Positions 16,769-24,992 of a stretch of 53,098 bases of DNA are shown in pieces; the stretch's first letter is position 1, and the number at the start of each line of letters is the position of its first letter. A program made the translations under genes and the position numbers. This DNA comes from DAOMOD01 sp964526035 (lineage in GTDB: Bacteria > Pseudomonadota > Gammaproteobacteria > Xanthomonadales > BPKI01). A model generated the notes under the pieces. The model saw only the letters and a program-made list of their open reading frames with translations. It did not search any database and had not been told where the DNA came from. The DNA lies in NCBI GenBank assembly GCA_964526035.1, contig CAZGKE010000004.1, positions 1 through 53,098 on the forward strand, in the 5' to 3' direction.

Positions 16769-18172
16769 ATGTCCCAACCCACCACCAAACCCTTCCTCCT
16801 CCCCGACCTCGGCGAAGGCCTGCCCGATGCAGAGATTGTCGAATGGTTCGTCAAGGAGGGCGCTGTCATCCGCCTCGACGAGCCGCTGGTGTCGATGGAG
16901 ACCGCCAAGGCGGTGGTGGAGGTGCCCTCGCCGTTCAGCGGCAAGGTGGTGAAGCTTCACGGCGGTCCCGGTGACGTGATCATCACCGGATCACCGCTGG
17001 CCGAGTTCGAGATCGACGACACGTTGCCGCAGCGCGCCGAAGCCGAGGAAACCGGGCACCACCATGCCCCGCCAAAAAAGCCTGTGGGAGGGGCCTCAGC
17101 CCCGACCGCGGACACCTCGGAAGCTGCGACCGAACGCGCCGACAGCGGCACCGTGGTCGGCGCCATGCAGTCGAGCGACGAAGTGCGCCAGGCCGGCATG
17201 GTGTCCTCCGGCGGCGTCAAGGCCATGCCGGCGGTCCGTGCGCTGGCGCGCAAGCTCGGCGTGGATCTTGCCCAGGTGCCGCCCAGTGGCGAAGGCGGCG
17301 TCATCACCCTGAAGGACGTCAAGGCCTTTGCCGAAGGGGGCGCCGCGCGCGTACCCGCATCGCTCTCCTCTCCCTCCGGGAGAGGGGCTGGGGGAGAAGG
17401 TCCGGCGGTGCCACACGCCCCCACCCACCTCACCCCCGCCCAACGCCGCGCGGCCGCCGCCGGTGAGCTGCGCGCACCTGCAGCCGGCGCGGCCCTGCCG
17501 TCGAACTGGAGTACCGATCCACTGCCGATCGCCCAGACCACCACCGAAGCGCTGCGCGGGGTACGCCGCAACATGGCGCGCACCATGGCCCAGGCGCACG
17601 CCGAGATCGTACCGACCACCATCTGCGATGACGCCGACATCCACGCCTGGTGGCCCGGCCAGGACATCACCGCGCGCCTGATCCGCTCGCTGGTCGCCGG
17701 CGCGCGCACCGAACCCGGCCTCAACGCCTGGTTCAACGGCGCCAAGGGCGAGAAGACGACACACGCCACCGTGGACGTTGGTATCGCCGTGGACACGCCG
17801 GACGGCTTGTTCGTCTCGGCCCTGCGCGGCTGCCACGCGAAAGACGCCGCCGGTCTGCGCGCCGGCATCAACCGTCTGCGCGATCAGGTGAAGTCGCGCA
17901 GCATCCCGCCGGCGGATCTCACCGGCTACACCATCATGCTTTCGAATTTCGGCGTCTACGCCGGTCGCTACGCGACTCCAGTGATTGCGCCGCCGTGCGT
18001 GGCCATCCTTGCCGCCGGCAAGCTGCGCCACGAGGTGCTGCCGGTGATGGGCGGGATCGAAACCCACCGCGTCATCCCTCTGTCGCTCACCTTCGACCAC
18101 CGCGCTGCCACCGGCGGCGAAGCCGCGCGCTTCCTGCGTGCCGTGCTGGACGACCTCGCACTGCCGAGTTGA
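16769..18172 (+). CDS. 2-oxoacid dehydrogenase E2, dihydrolipoamide acyltransferase
   Basis: 467 residues, core of the complex. One lipoyl domain (about 8-85) with the modified lysine K47 in SMETAKAVVEV; an E3/E1-binding domain (about 152-190; MPAVRALARKLGVDLAQVP, GEGGVITLKDV); and the acyltransferase domain (about 245-467; LRGVRRNMARTMAQAHAEI, TGYTIMLSNFGVYAG). The catalytic motif is usually HRxxDG; here it is DHRAATGG, with Thr at the Asp position. Both linkers are unusual: codons for residues about 105-114 and 199-211 consist of repeat-element sequence (17081-17110 and 17365-17400). No E3 gene is next to it. The ATG at 16769 starts a normal lipoyl domain; it lacks a clear Shine-Dalgarno. 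Confidence 0.92.
   Translation: MSQPTTKPFLLPDLGEGLPDAEIVEWFVKEGAVIRLDEPLVSMETAKAVVEVPSPFSGKVVKLHGGPGDVIITGSPLAEFEIDDTLPQRAEAEETGHHHAPPKKPVGGASAPTADTSEAATERADSGTVVGAMQSSDEVRQAGMVSSGGVKAMPAVRALARKLGVDLAQVPPSGEGGVITLKDVKAFAEGGAARVPASLSSPSGRGAGGEGPAVPHAPTHLTPAQRRAAAAGELRAPAAGAALPSNWSTDPLPIAQTTTEALRGVRRNMARTMAQAHAEIVPTTICDDADIHAWWPGQDITARLIRSLVAGARTEPGLNAWFNGAKGEKTTHATVDVGIAVDTPDGLFVSALRGCHAKDAAGLRAGINRLRDQVKSRSIPPADLTGYTIMLSNFGVYAGRYATPVIAPPCVAILAAGKLRHEVLPVMGGIETHRVIPLSLTFDHRAATGGEAARFLRAVLDDLALPS
17081..17110. repeat. REP-like palindrome inside the E2 coding sequence
   Basis: cctgtgggaggggc followed by ctcagccccgaccgcg resembles the TGTGGGAGNGGC...GCCNCGACC palindromes of pseudomonads and lysobacterales. 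It is in frame and encodes a flexible PVGGASAPTA linker between the lipoyl and binding domains. Confidence 0.6.
17365..17400. repeat. CTCTCCCTCCGGGAGAGGGG-type repeat inside the E2 coding sequence
   Basis: A palindrome ctctccct/gggagag followed by gggctgggggagaagg, read in frame as SSPSGRGAGGEG in the second linker. A related intergenic copy is at 52089-52123. Confidence 0.6.
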
Positions 18173-18222
18173 CGGCGGCCTGCCGCCGTTTGCGGGGCTG
18201 ACCCTGTAAATGATCCAAACCT

Positions 18223-18306
18223 GTACGTTGGGGTAAGCACAGCGACCCCAACAGCAGACCCATCACGGTGTCGTCGTCGGGGTGCGCTGCGCTTACCCCG
18301 ACCTAC
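18223..18306. repeat. Inverted pair of GGGGTAAGC..CAGCG palindromes
   Basis: Left unit 18223-18252 (gttggggtaagcacagcg then accccaac) and right unit 18276-18306, its near reverse complement, ending in acctac. Each unit is itself a hairpin. Lies between the convergent E2 and MscS genes. Confidence 0.65.
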
Positions 18307-18364
18307 GAAGAATGAAGGCAGACCGCCAACCGGCAAATACGTTCGCTACCAAGTCGCGGGCTTT

Positions 18365-18411
18365 TCCCCTAACACCTAATCCCCTAACCCCCTAATCCCT
18401 TTTTTCCCCAC
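18365..18411. repeat. CCCCTAA-type tandem array at the 3' end of the MscS gene
   Basis: About five irregular units of cccctaa, ccctaat and cctaacc. On the minus strand it reads as G-rich TTAGGGG-like repeats. The array includes the stop codon and the last few codons (KKGLGG) of the MscS gene. Confidence 0.65.
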
Positions 18412-19670
18412 CCCTCCGGCACCGACTTCACATGCAGATCCCGCTGCGGGTACGGAATGGTGATGCTGGCTTCCTTGAAGCGCTTCCAGATGTCCACGTA
18501 GAGATCCGAGCGGATGTTGTTGATGCCGTCCTGGGGGTCGCTGATCCATACGCGCAGCTCGAGCTCGATGCCGCTGTCGCCGAAGGCCATCAGGCGCGCC
18601 ACCGCCGCCGGCTCGGGCTGCACCCGCGGATGTGCCTTCCCGGCCTCGACCAGTATGGCCATGGCTGCCTCAGGGTCGTCTTCGTAGCTGATCGACAGCG
18701 GCACCTTGAGGCGTACATTGCGATCGCTATAGCTCCAGTTGATCACCTCGCTGGTGATCAGGTTCTCGTTGGGAATCAGCATCTCCACGCCGTCGCGATT
18801 GCACACCACCACGTAACGCGCACGCAGCTCCTTGACCCAGCCGAAGGTTTCGCCAACGGTGATGACGTCGCCCTGGCGGATCGAGCGATCCATGATCAGA
18901 ATGAAACCGGAAATGAAGTTCGACGCGATGCGCTGCAGGCCGAAGCCGATGCCGACGCCGACCGCGCCCGAGAACACGGTGAGCGTGGTGAGGTCGATGC
19001 CGACCGCGTTCAGCGCCACCAGCAGCGCAACCAGTATCAGCACGAAGCGGCTGACCTTGACGATGCCGACACGCAGGTTGATCGACACCTGGTCGGCCGC
19101 CATCACTCGTCGCTCCAGCAGCCCGGCGACGAAGGCCGCGAGGAACAGCAGGACTGCGACCACCAGCACGCCCTTGAAGGCATCCAGCATCGACACCCGC
19201 GCCTCGCCGAGCGTCAGCGCGACCTCGTCGAGGAAACCCAGCACCGTCGGCAGCCAGCCGATCTGCCAGACGGCCACGGCGGCCCACACAAGTCCGCTGA
19301 TGCTGTGCTCGAAGGTGCGCAGCATCGGTCCTGGGCGCATCACTTTGTCCAGCGCGTGCACCAGCAGGCGGACCAGCAGCAGCGACGCGGCCAGCGCGGC
19401 CGCCAGCCTCACCACAGCGTACGGTCGATCAAGCAGGGCCAACGCGGCGGCAGCCAGCATCGTGAGCAGTGCGACAGCCGCTGGCATGGCAAGGCGCCGG
19501 CGCAGATCCGATCGCCAGCCTTCACCGGCACCGAGCAGCCATGGCCGCAGCATTGCCGCGATCACCAGTGTCGCAATCACGATGCTCCACTGCACCAGCA
19601 TGTCAGGCTGCGACAGCGCGGTGAGACTGCGCGTGATCAGACCTTCGGCACTGCGGACGACCGCTTCCAT
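18384..19670 (-). CDS. Mechanosensitive ion channel, MscS family
   Basis: 428 residues, inner membrane. About six hydrophobic helices lie in residues 25-250: VQWSIVIATLVIAAMLRPWL, AAVALLTMLAAAALALL, AALAASLLLVRLLV, SGLVWAAVAVWQIGWL, GVLVVAVLLFLAAFVAG and VSRFVLILVALLVALNAVGI. The pore-lining helix follows, with FSGAVGVGIGFGLQRIASNFISG, written here as FSGAVGVGIGFG and LQRIASNFISG. The cytoplasmic beta and alpha/beta domains (about 270-415) include DVITVGETFGWVKEL and VEMLIPNENLITSEVINWS. It opens under membrane tension to release solutes. A -10-like TAGAAT lies only 6 nt before the ATG, so the mRNA may be leaderless. The extreme C-terminus is encoded by a repeat array. Confidence 0.93.
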   Translation of the reverse strand: MEAVVRSAEGLITRSLTALSQPDMLVQWSIVIATLVIAAMLRPWLLGAGEGWRSDLRRRLAMPAAVALLTMLAAAALALLDRPYAVVRLAAALAASLLLVRLLVHALDKVMRPGPMLRTFEHSISGLVWAAVAVWQIGWLPTVLGFLDEVALTLGEARVSMLDAFKGVLVVAVLLFLAAFVAGLLERRVMAADQVSINLRVGIVKVSRFVLILVALLVALNAVGIDLTTLTVFSGAVGVGIGFGLQRIASNFISGFILIMDRSIRQGDVITVGETFGWVKELRARYVVVCNRDGVEMLIPNENLITSEVINWSYSDRNVRLKVPLSISYEDDPEAAMAILVEAGKAHPRVQPEPAAVARLMAFGDSGIELELRVWISDPQDGINNIRSDLYVDIWKRFKEASITIPYPQRDLHVKSVPEGWGKKGLGG

Positions 19671-19676
19671 GCAAGT

Positions 19677-19682
19677 ATTCTA
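19677..19682 (-). promoter_or_regulatory. -10-like TAGAAT immediately before the MscS start codon
   Basis: Five of six consensus matches; only 6 nt separate it from the ATG at 19670, which has no Shine-Dalgarno. Suggests transcription starting at or next to the start codon. No clear -35 box. Confidence 0.4.
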
Positions 19683-19760
19683 GCCCGCATCGTCCTGACC
19701 GTTCCGTGCACGATCGGGCCTGGCCTTCTTCCGGGCATGGCGGCGTGCGTGGAGGTGATG

Positions 19761-19884
19761 GTGACGGGCAATCCCGTCACTACAAGAGCGGACGGGGTTT
19801 CTTGCTTCTGCAGAGCGGGACCTGGCCCGCTTCGTGCGCTGCGGACTGCTTGAAGGAGACGGTGACAGGCAAGCCCGTCACTGC
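19761..19884. repeat. Two GTAG-type REP palindromes
   Basis: gtgacgggcaatcccgtcac followed by tac (19761-19783), and gtgacaggcaagcccgtcac followed by tgc (19862-19884). On the minus strand the first reads GTAGTGACGGGATTGCCCGT, a GTAG-headed hairpin. The region 19671-20115 has no gene; it holds the MscS promoter, these palindromes, and a scaffold gap with its duplicated flanks. Confidence 0.6.
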
Positions 19885-19922
19885 AAGGGTGGGTGGGGCC
19901 CGCAAAGTCCGTTCGTGTCGAA
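19868..19922. repeat. 55-bp contig-end duplicate, left copy
   Basis: Identical to 20023-20077 on the other side of the N run; same length as at the first gap. Confidence 0.9.
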
Positions 19923-20022
19923 NNNNNNNNNNNNNNNNNNNNNNNNNNNNNNNNNNNNNNNNNNNNNNNNNNNNNNNNNNNNNNNNNNNNNNNNNNNNNN
20001 NNNNNNNNNNNNNNNNNNNNNN
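19923..20022. other. Scaffold gap (100 N), probably of zero real length
   Basis: Flanked by identical 55-base sequences on both sides, as at 1494-1593. Confidence 0.9.
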
Positions 20023-20077
20023 GGCAAGCCCGTCACTGCAAGGGTGGGTGGGGCCCGCAAAGTCCGTTCGTGTCGAA
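20023..20077. repeat. 55-bp contig-end duplicate, right copy
   Basis: Identical to 19868-19922; includes part of the second REP palindrome. Confidence 0.9.
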
Positions 20078-20115
20078 AAAGCGCCAAGGACGCCTGCGCT
20101 TCTGGCCTGGCGTGT

Positions 20116-21486
20116 CTACCACTCCACCCCGTCCCAGCAGCGATCGGTGCGTCCTGAGCCCGACGCGCGCTGCTGGCAGCGGCGCACTGCGATCTTCGAG
20201 CCGTTGCCCTCGACCAGCCGATTGCGGCCATCGTCGCCACGCACCAGCTCGAAGGCGTCATAGAGACGGCCGGTGGCCGTGCGCGATTCGTAGCGCAGGC
20301 GCTCGTGGTCCACGCGCACGACCTGGTAAAGCTGGGTCTCCTCGCCGATGCGCGTCATCACCTGCTCCGAGGCTTCGCTCACGCGATACATCTTCGGCCC
20401 CGCCACCGACACCACGTACACCGTGCCGGTGTCGGCATCGACCACGCTGCTGCCCTCGGACAGGTTCTCGCCGCGGCCGTAGACATGGTCGTGTCCCTGC
20501 AGCACCAGATCGACGCGATACCTGTCGAACAGCGGCTTCCAATGTTCGCGCAGCGGCGGGTTGTCGCGCCCCAGCGACACCGAAAACATCGGATGGTGGT
20601 GGATCACCACGGTCCAGCGGTTGGGGTTGTCCTTCAGCAGCGGCTCCAGCCACGCCGCCTGCGCGGCACCGGTGTCGTGGTCGAGCGCGTAGCTGGAGTC
20701 GAGCACGATGAAGCGTACGCCCTGGAAGTCGAACCAGTAGGTGGTGTGCGGATGATCAGTCTCGCCGTTGCCGGGTACGGCGAACTGCGCCGGCCAGTGC
20801 GGCCCCAGCCGGTAGCGGCGTTCGGCGTCGCGGATCTGCTCATGATTGCCCGCCGCCGGCACGCTGAAAGCCATCGCGTGCAGGAAGCCACCGGCCTCGA
20901 ACCACTCGCCCCATTCGGTATCGTGGTTGCCGTCGCGTGAATTGACCATGTCACCGGCGTGCACCAGCAGGCGGGCCTCGGGCTGTCGCGTCCAGGCCTC
21001 GCGGATGACCCGCGAGAACAGGCTCTTCACCGAGTTCTGCGCATCGCCGAAATAGATGAAGCTGAAAGGCCGCGCCTCGCGCGCTGCGGTGCGAATCTGG
21101 AACCATTCGCTCCAGGTGTCGCCGCCGCGCACGCGCCAGGCGTACAGGGTATCGGGCTGCAGGTTCTCGAAGCGCACCTGGTGGTGATCCGACGCGCCGT
21201 TCTGTGCATCCAGTCGCCGCGTGCTGCCGCGTACCTCCTGCGCATGGCCGGCCAGATCGGGATCGTCGCGCGCCACCGCGATCTGTGCCAGCGCCTCGCC
21301 GCTGTCGGCCGCGGTGCGCCAGGCTACCGCGAAGGCGGTCGCCGGGTCCTCCGCTGGCAGGGCGACGATACGGTCGGGCACCGCGCGCGGTGCATAGTGG
21401 CGGGAATCCGCGGCCACCAGGGTATTGCCGGAGTGCGCGCTGGCGCCGCCGGCAATCAGAAACAGAGTCAGAACGAAAGTACGCAT
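20116..21486 (-). CDS. Secreted metallophosphoesterase, purple acid phosphatase-like
   Basis: 456 residues. Signal peptide MRTFVLTLFLIAGGASA, then a fibronectin III-like N-terminal domain (about 40-150; FENLQPDTLYAWRVR), then a calcineurin-like phosphoesterase domain (about 155-400). Its metal ligands are in FSFIYFGDAQ, HAGDMVNS, AAGNHEQ, VVIHHHPMF and QGHDHVYGR, the standard GD/GD/GNHE/H/GHDH set. The layout of FN3 plus phosphoesterase is that of purple acid phosphatase-type enzymes that release phosphate from organic esters outside the cytoplasm. Substrate unknown. The first possible start lies 66 bases upstream but would bury the signal peptide, so 21486 is used. The C-terminus ends close to the second false gap but looks complete. 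Confidence 0.9.
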   Translation of the reverse strand: MRTFVLTLFLIAGGASAHSGNTLVAADSRHYAPRAVPDRIVALPAEDPATAFAVAWRTAADSGEALAQIAVARDDPDLAGHAQEVRGSTRRLDAQNGASDHHQVRFENLQPDTLYAWRVRGGDTWSEWFQIRTAAREARPFSFIYFGDAQNSVKSLFSRVIREAWTRQPEARLLVHAGDMVNSRDGNHDTEWGEWFEAGGFLHAMAFSVPAAGNHEQIRDAERRYRLGPHWPAQFAVPGNGETDHPHTTYWFDFQGVRFIVLDSSYALDHDTGAAQAAWLEPLLKDNPNRWTVVIHHHPMFSVSLGRDNPPLREHWKPLFDRYRVDLVLQGHDHVYGRGENLSEGSSVVDADTGTVYVVSVAGPKMYRVSEASEQVMTRIGEETQLYQVVRVDHERLRYESRTATGRLYDAFELVRGDDGRNRLVEGNGSKIAVRRCQQRASGSGRTDRCWDGVEW

Positions 21487-21561
21487 GGGTCGGGCAGGAT
21501 GGAAATCAGAAGGCAAGCTTACCCGTGCATCGTCACGACGATATGACGGCAAGCGCTGTGC

Positions 21562-21876
21562 TCAGCTGACGTTCCCACGCCACAGCCGATGACGCAGCGC
21601 CAAGGCTGCGCAGAGGACGCCGAGAAATGCGCCGTACGCTGCAAGCGTCGCCAGCACCTGCTTCCATATCTTCGAGGTGGCCTGGTCGGCGTGCAGGTAG
21701 CCAAGGCGCATCGCCCAGACGCTGAGTGCCAGCGCCAGCAGCAGCATCGCGGCATCGAACAGGCGTCGCGCCCGGTGGCGCGGAGCGCGCGGGAACAGCC
21801 AGTAGAGCGCACCCAGTACCGCAAACCAGGGCAGGAACAGGATCAGCGACAGGTGCAGCTCGACCGCAGGATTCAC
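21562..21876 (-). CDS. Small three-helix membrane protein, unknown function
   Basis: 104 residues with three hydrophobic segments: LSLILFLPWFAVLGALYWLF, LFDAAMLLLALALSVWAMRL and VLATLAAYGAFLGVLCAALA. No recognised family motif. The start ATG overlaps the trpS stop by four bases (ATGA), so it is translationally coupled to trpS and transcribed with it. The overlap argues that it is a real gene. No function can be given. Confidence 0.75.
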   Translation of the reverse strand: MNPAVELHLSLILFLPWFAVLGALYWLFPRAPRHRARRLFDAAMLLLALALSVWAMRLGYLHADQATSKIWKQVLATLAAYGAFLGVLCAALALRHRLWRGNVS

Positions 21877-23189
21877 TGGCGCGCCTTGGCGGCCTCGGTC
21901 GCGGCGAGCAGCGCAAGCGCCCGCTCCACCTCCGCCGTGGTGCTGCCTTCGGGCAGCAGCGCCAGGTCTTCTTCCGCCAGCGCGCGCGCCGCGCGGATGC
22001 GGGCGATGCTCTGGCCGGCATCGCGCGGCGAATCGAACGGGCCACCCTGCAGCAGCACGCGCCCCTGGCCGTCGTCGAGCTTGAAGTGAAAGCTGCCGTC
22101 ACCCTCGCGGTACTGTTTGAAAACCGGCATCGCCAGGCGGGTGGTCGCGGCCGCCGAGGACTTCGGCGGCGACCAGTTGCGCAGGCCGATGGCTTTGCGC
22201 AATGCCCCCAGCAGCGGGACGGCGACCGCGCGTGCCCTGGCGGCGCCGCTCTGGAGGATTTCCTCGATCTGGTCCGGGCGCGCCATCAGCGTGTCGTAGG
22301 TCTCGCGCATCGGCGCGATCTCGGCCTCCAGTCGCTGCAGCAGACGCTGCTTGGCCTCGCCCCAGCCCAGACCGCCGCGCAGCTCGGCGGCGAAAGACTC
22401 GGCGTCTGCATCACCGGCGAACGCGCGCAGGATCGGCAGCAGCGCATTGCTGTCGGGGTCCTTGGGCTGGCCGGGCTCGAGCGAGTCGGTGACGATCTTC
22501 ATGACCGCCTCCTTCAGTGCCCTGGCGCCGCCGGCGAACAGCGGCACGGCGTTGTCGTAGCTCTTTGACATCTTGCGCCCATCGAGGCCGGGCAGGGTGG
22601 CAACGCTGTCGTCGACCACCGCTTCCGGCAGCACCAGCAGCGGCCGCTCGGTGCAGAACAGGTGATTGAAGCGCTGCGCGATGTCGCGCGCCATCTCGAT
22701 GTGCTGCACCTGGTCGCGACCCACCGGCACCTTGTGCGCGTTGAACATGAGAATGTCGGCGGCCATCAGGATCGGGTAGCTGTACAGGCCCATGGTCACG
22801 CCGGCGTCGGGGTCCAGTTGCTCGGCGGCGTTGGCGTCGACCGCCGCCTTGTAGGCGTGGGCGCGGTTCATCAACCCCTTGGCGGTGACGCAGGTCAGCA
22901 GCCAGGTCAACTCGCTGATTTCCGGAATATCGGACTGGCGGTAGAAGGTGACCCGTTCGGGATCCAGCCCGCAGGCCAGCCAGGTGGCGGCGATTTCCAG
23001 ACGCGAACGCGCAAGACGCTCGGGATCGCCGCACTTGATCAAGGCATGCAGGTCGGCCATGAAGAAAAACGCATCGACCTGCGGGTCGCGGCTGGACGCC
23101 AATGCCGGACGGATGGCGCCGACGTAGTTGCCGAGATGCGGCGTGCCGGTGGTGGTGATGCCGGTGAGGACGGTGTGGCGGGCGGTCAT
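21873..23189 (-). CDS. trpS: Tryptophanyl-tRNA synthetase with C-terminal extension
   Basis: Charges tRNA-Trp; class I synthetase. 438 residues, about 100 longer than typical bacterial TrpS. HIGH-like motif TPHLGNYVG, substrate residues MADLHALIK and GLYSYPILMAADILM, and the KMSKS loop GRKMSKSYDN are all present in about residues 1-335. An extra domain from about residue 350 (PVFKQYREGDGSFHFKLDDG, GGPFDSPRDAG) resembles the YegP/DUF1508 fold and is followed by a helix. The ATG at 23189 directly precedes TARHTVLTGITTTG. Coupled to the downstream small membrane protein gene. Confidence 0.95.
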   Translation of the reverse strand: MTARHTVLTGITTTGTPHLGNYVGAIRPALASSRDPQVDAFFFMADLHALIKCGDPERLARSRLEIAATWLACGLDPERVTFYRQSDIPEISELTWLLTCVTAKGLMNRAHAYKAAVDANAAEQLDPDAGVTMGLYSYPILMAADILMFNAHKVPVGRDQVQHIEMARDIAQRFNHLFCTERPLLVLPEAVVDDSVATLPGLDGRKMSKSYDNAVPLFAGGARALKEAVMKIVTDSLEPGQPKDPDSNALLPILRAFAGDADAESFAAELRGGLGWGEAKQRLLQRLEAEIAPMRETYDTLMARPDQIEEILQSGAARARAVAVPLLGALRKAIGLRNWSPPKSSAAATTRLAMPVFKQYREGDGSFHFKLDDGQGRVLLQGGPFDSPRDAGQSIARIRAARALAEEDLALLPEGSTTAEVERALALLAATEAAKARQ

Positions 23190-23230
23190 GGGCGGAGGGC
23201 TTCGCGCAGGGCCGCAAAGTGTAACCAAGA

Positions 23231-23255
23231 TCGCCCGCGCTTTTGGCGCGGGCGA
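23231..23255 (-). terminator. Perfect 10-bp hairpin between the TPR lipoprotein gene and trpS
   Basis: Stem tcgcccgcgc/gcgcgggcga with a five-base loop. On the minus strand it follows the TPR lipoprotein gene and precedes trpS, but the T-tract after it is weak (tcttggtt); on the plus strand it is followed by a T-rich stutter array. Confidence 0.45.
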
Positions 23256-23287
23256 TGGTTTTCAGTTTTCGGTTTTCAGTTTTCAGT
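23256..23287. repeat. TTTTCAG tandem array
   Basis: Four units of a 7-nt word (ttttcag, ttttcgg, ttttcag, ttttcag), next to the hairpin at 23231-23255. A single arm, without an inverted partner nearby. Confidence 0.6.
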
Positions 23288-23333
23288 AGCGCAGGGCGAG
23301 GCGGTTCCGCCTGCCTTTCGCGAACATCAGCGT

Positions 23334-24992
23334 CTAGAAATGCGAGGCGGTGAGTTTGACGTCGGCCTGGGCCCATGCTTGGGCGAAGGCATCCGAGGTT
23401 TGCTCGGCCTCGTCATCGCGATTCTGCGCGGCGAGTGCCTGGGCCAGGCCGTACAGCGACCAGCCGTTCTTCGGAAACACCTTGAGATCGGCCCGATAGA
23501 CGACCTCGGCGCCACTGGCGTCGCCGCTTTCGAGCAGCACGGCGCCGAGCAGGTGGCGGTTGGGCAGCGGCCAATCGGGCGGCTCGTAGTAGTTCAGTAG
23601 ATCTTCCAGGCGTACCGCTTCGGCCAGCGCCGCGCTGGCAGCGTCGAGATCGCCGGCGCCGCGCGCGACCATGCCGCGCAGGCTGGCTTCGGCCACGGCG
23701 ACCACGGCCGCGGCATCGTTGAGGTCCGATACCAGGGTGGTGGCCAGCGTCGGGTCCGCTGCCAGCTTCTGCAGGGTGGCGAGTTCCGCCGCAGCCGCTT
23801 CGACATCACCACGGGCCACGTGCGCGCGACCGCGTGCGTAGTGCCAGATCACCCGTGGGAAAGTCTGTTCGGCCGGCGCCGCGGTGCGCGCGAGAATGCT
23901 GTCCCAGCGGCCGAAGCGCACCTCCGAGAACAGCGGCGTGACCAGGAAGTGCTGCATGAACGGCAGCGCGTCGAGCATCTCGCCATCGGTGCGTGCCGCC
24001 GTCTGCCGAGCTGCGCGCATGGCAATACCGCTTGCGCCCTGAAGGCCGGCGCTGGTGGACAGGAAATGCCAGTTGTGCGGAATGTAGCCGAGCGGATAGA
24101 CGCCGCTGCTGCCGCGGCAGTAACCCATGAACGCGGCGTCGGCGTCGGTCGCCTTGAGGTTGACCAGCGAAGCATCGTGGTAGCGGCCGATGCGCATGTA
24201 GGTATGCGCCGGCATGTGCACCAGGTGACCGGCGCCCGGCGCCAATGCGACCAGGCGATCGGCGTGCGGTTCGGCTTTCTCCGGTGCCGGTCCGGCCTCG
24301 GTGGCGTGGATGTAGTAGTGGATGGCGCCGATGTGGTCTGGGTTGCGCGCCAGCACCGACTCCAGCGTGGCGAGGATCTCGGCGGTGTAGGCGCTGGGCT
24401 CGCCTTCGCGGCTCCAGTAGGCCCACGGCACCAGGTCCATCAGCGCTTCGGCGTACATGGTGGCGGCGTCAAGATCGTCGGGATAATCGCGCACCACCTG
24501 TGCCATGGCTTCGGCGTAGGCACGGTCGAGCGGCGTGCGATCCTCGGGTGCCGGCCACGCATAGCGCTTGGCCAGCGCCTGGATCATGGCGCGCTCGACC
24601 GGCTTGGCCCCGTCGGCCATGGCCAGAGCCTGCTGGGCGAGCGTGTAGGCAGGCTCGAAGGCATCCGGGAGCATCGGCAGGTTGATGTTGGGGCCGAGCA
24701 CCAAAGCCTGGCCCCAGATGCACAGCGCGCAGCCTGGATCGAGCTTCGCCGCCTCCGCGAACGCGCGGCCGGCGGCGTCGTGGTTGAAGGCATAGGCGAG
24801 GATCAGACCCTGATCGAACCAGCGCTGCGCCTGCGCATCGGCGCTGACGCCGGGACGCGAGAAGTCGCCGAGCGTGTCGAACAGATAGGGCGCATCGGGT
24901 TCGGTCGCGACGCCCGCGGCGGTCGGTTGGTGCACGGTCGACGGCGCGCAGGCCGCCAGCAGCAGGGAAGCAAAAACGGCAAGGATGCGCAT
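23334..24992 (-). CDS. Tetratricopeptide-repeat lipoprotein, unknown function
   Basis: 552 residues. Lipoprotein signal MRILAVFASLLLAAC with lipobox LAAC. The rest is helical-repeat protein: AFNHDAAGRAFAEAAKLDPG, LAQQALAMADGAKPVERAMI and LALLESGD-type segments are TPR-like pairs. A conserved HATEAGPAPEKAEPHADRL, PGAGHLVHMPAHTYMRIGRY block (written here in parts: HATEAGPAPEKAEPHA, GAGHLVHMPAHTYMRIG) with several His recurs in this kind of protein, but I know no assigned activity. The start has a good Shine-Dalgarno sequence (gaaggga). Lies between arginase and trpS, all on the minus strand. A CALCIWGQALVLGPNIN segment contains two Cys that could form a disulphide. Confidence 0.78.
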   Translation of the reverse strand: MRILAVFASLLLAACAPSTVHQPTAAGVATEPDAPYLFDTLGDFSRPGVSADAQAQRWFDQGLILAYAFNHDAAGRAFAEAAKLDPGCALCIWGQALVLGPNINLPMLPDAFEPAYTLAQQALAMADGAKPVERAMIQALAKRYAWPAPEDRTPLDRAYAEAMAQVVRDYPDDLDAATMYAEALMDLVPWAYWSREGEPSAYTAEILATLESVLARNPDHIGAIHYYIHATEAGPAPEKAEPHADRLVALAPGAGHLVHMPAHTYMRIGRYHDASLVNLKATDADAAFMGYCRGSSGVYPLGYIPHNWHFLSTSAGLQGASGIAMRAARQTAARTDGEMLDALPFMQHFLVTPLFSEVRFGRWDSILARTAAPAEQTFPRVIWHYARGRAHVARGDVEAAAAELATLQKLAADPTLATTLVSDLNDAAAVVAVAEASLRGMVARGAGDLDAASAALAEAVRLEDLLNYYEPPDWPLPNRHLLGAVLLESGDASGAEVVYRADLKVFPKNGWSLYGLAQALAAQNRDDEAEQTSDAFAQAWAQADVKLTASHF

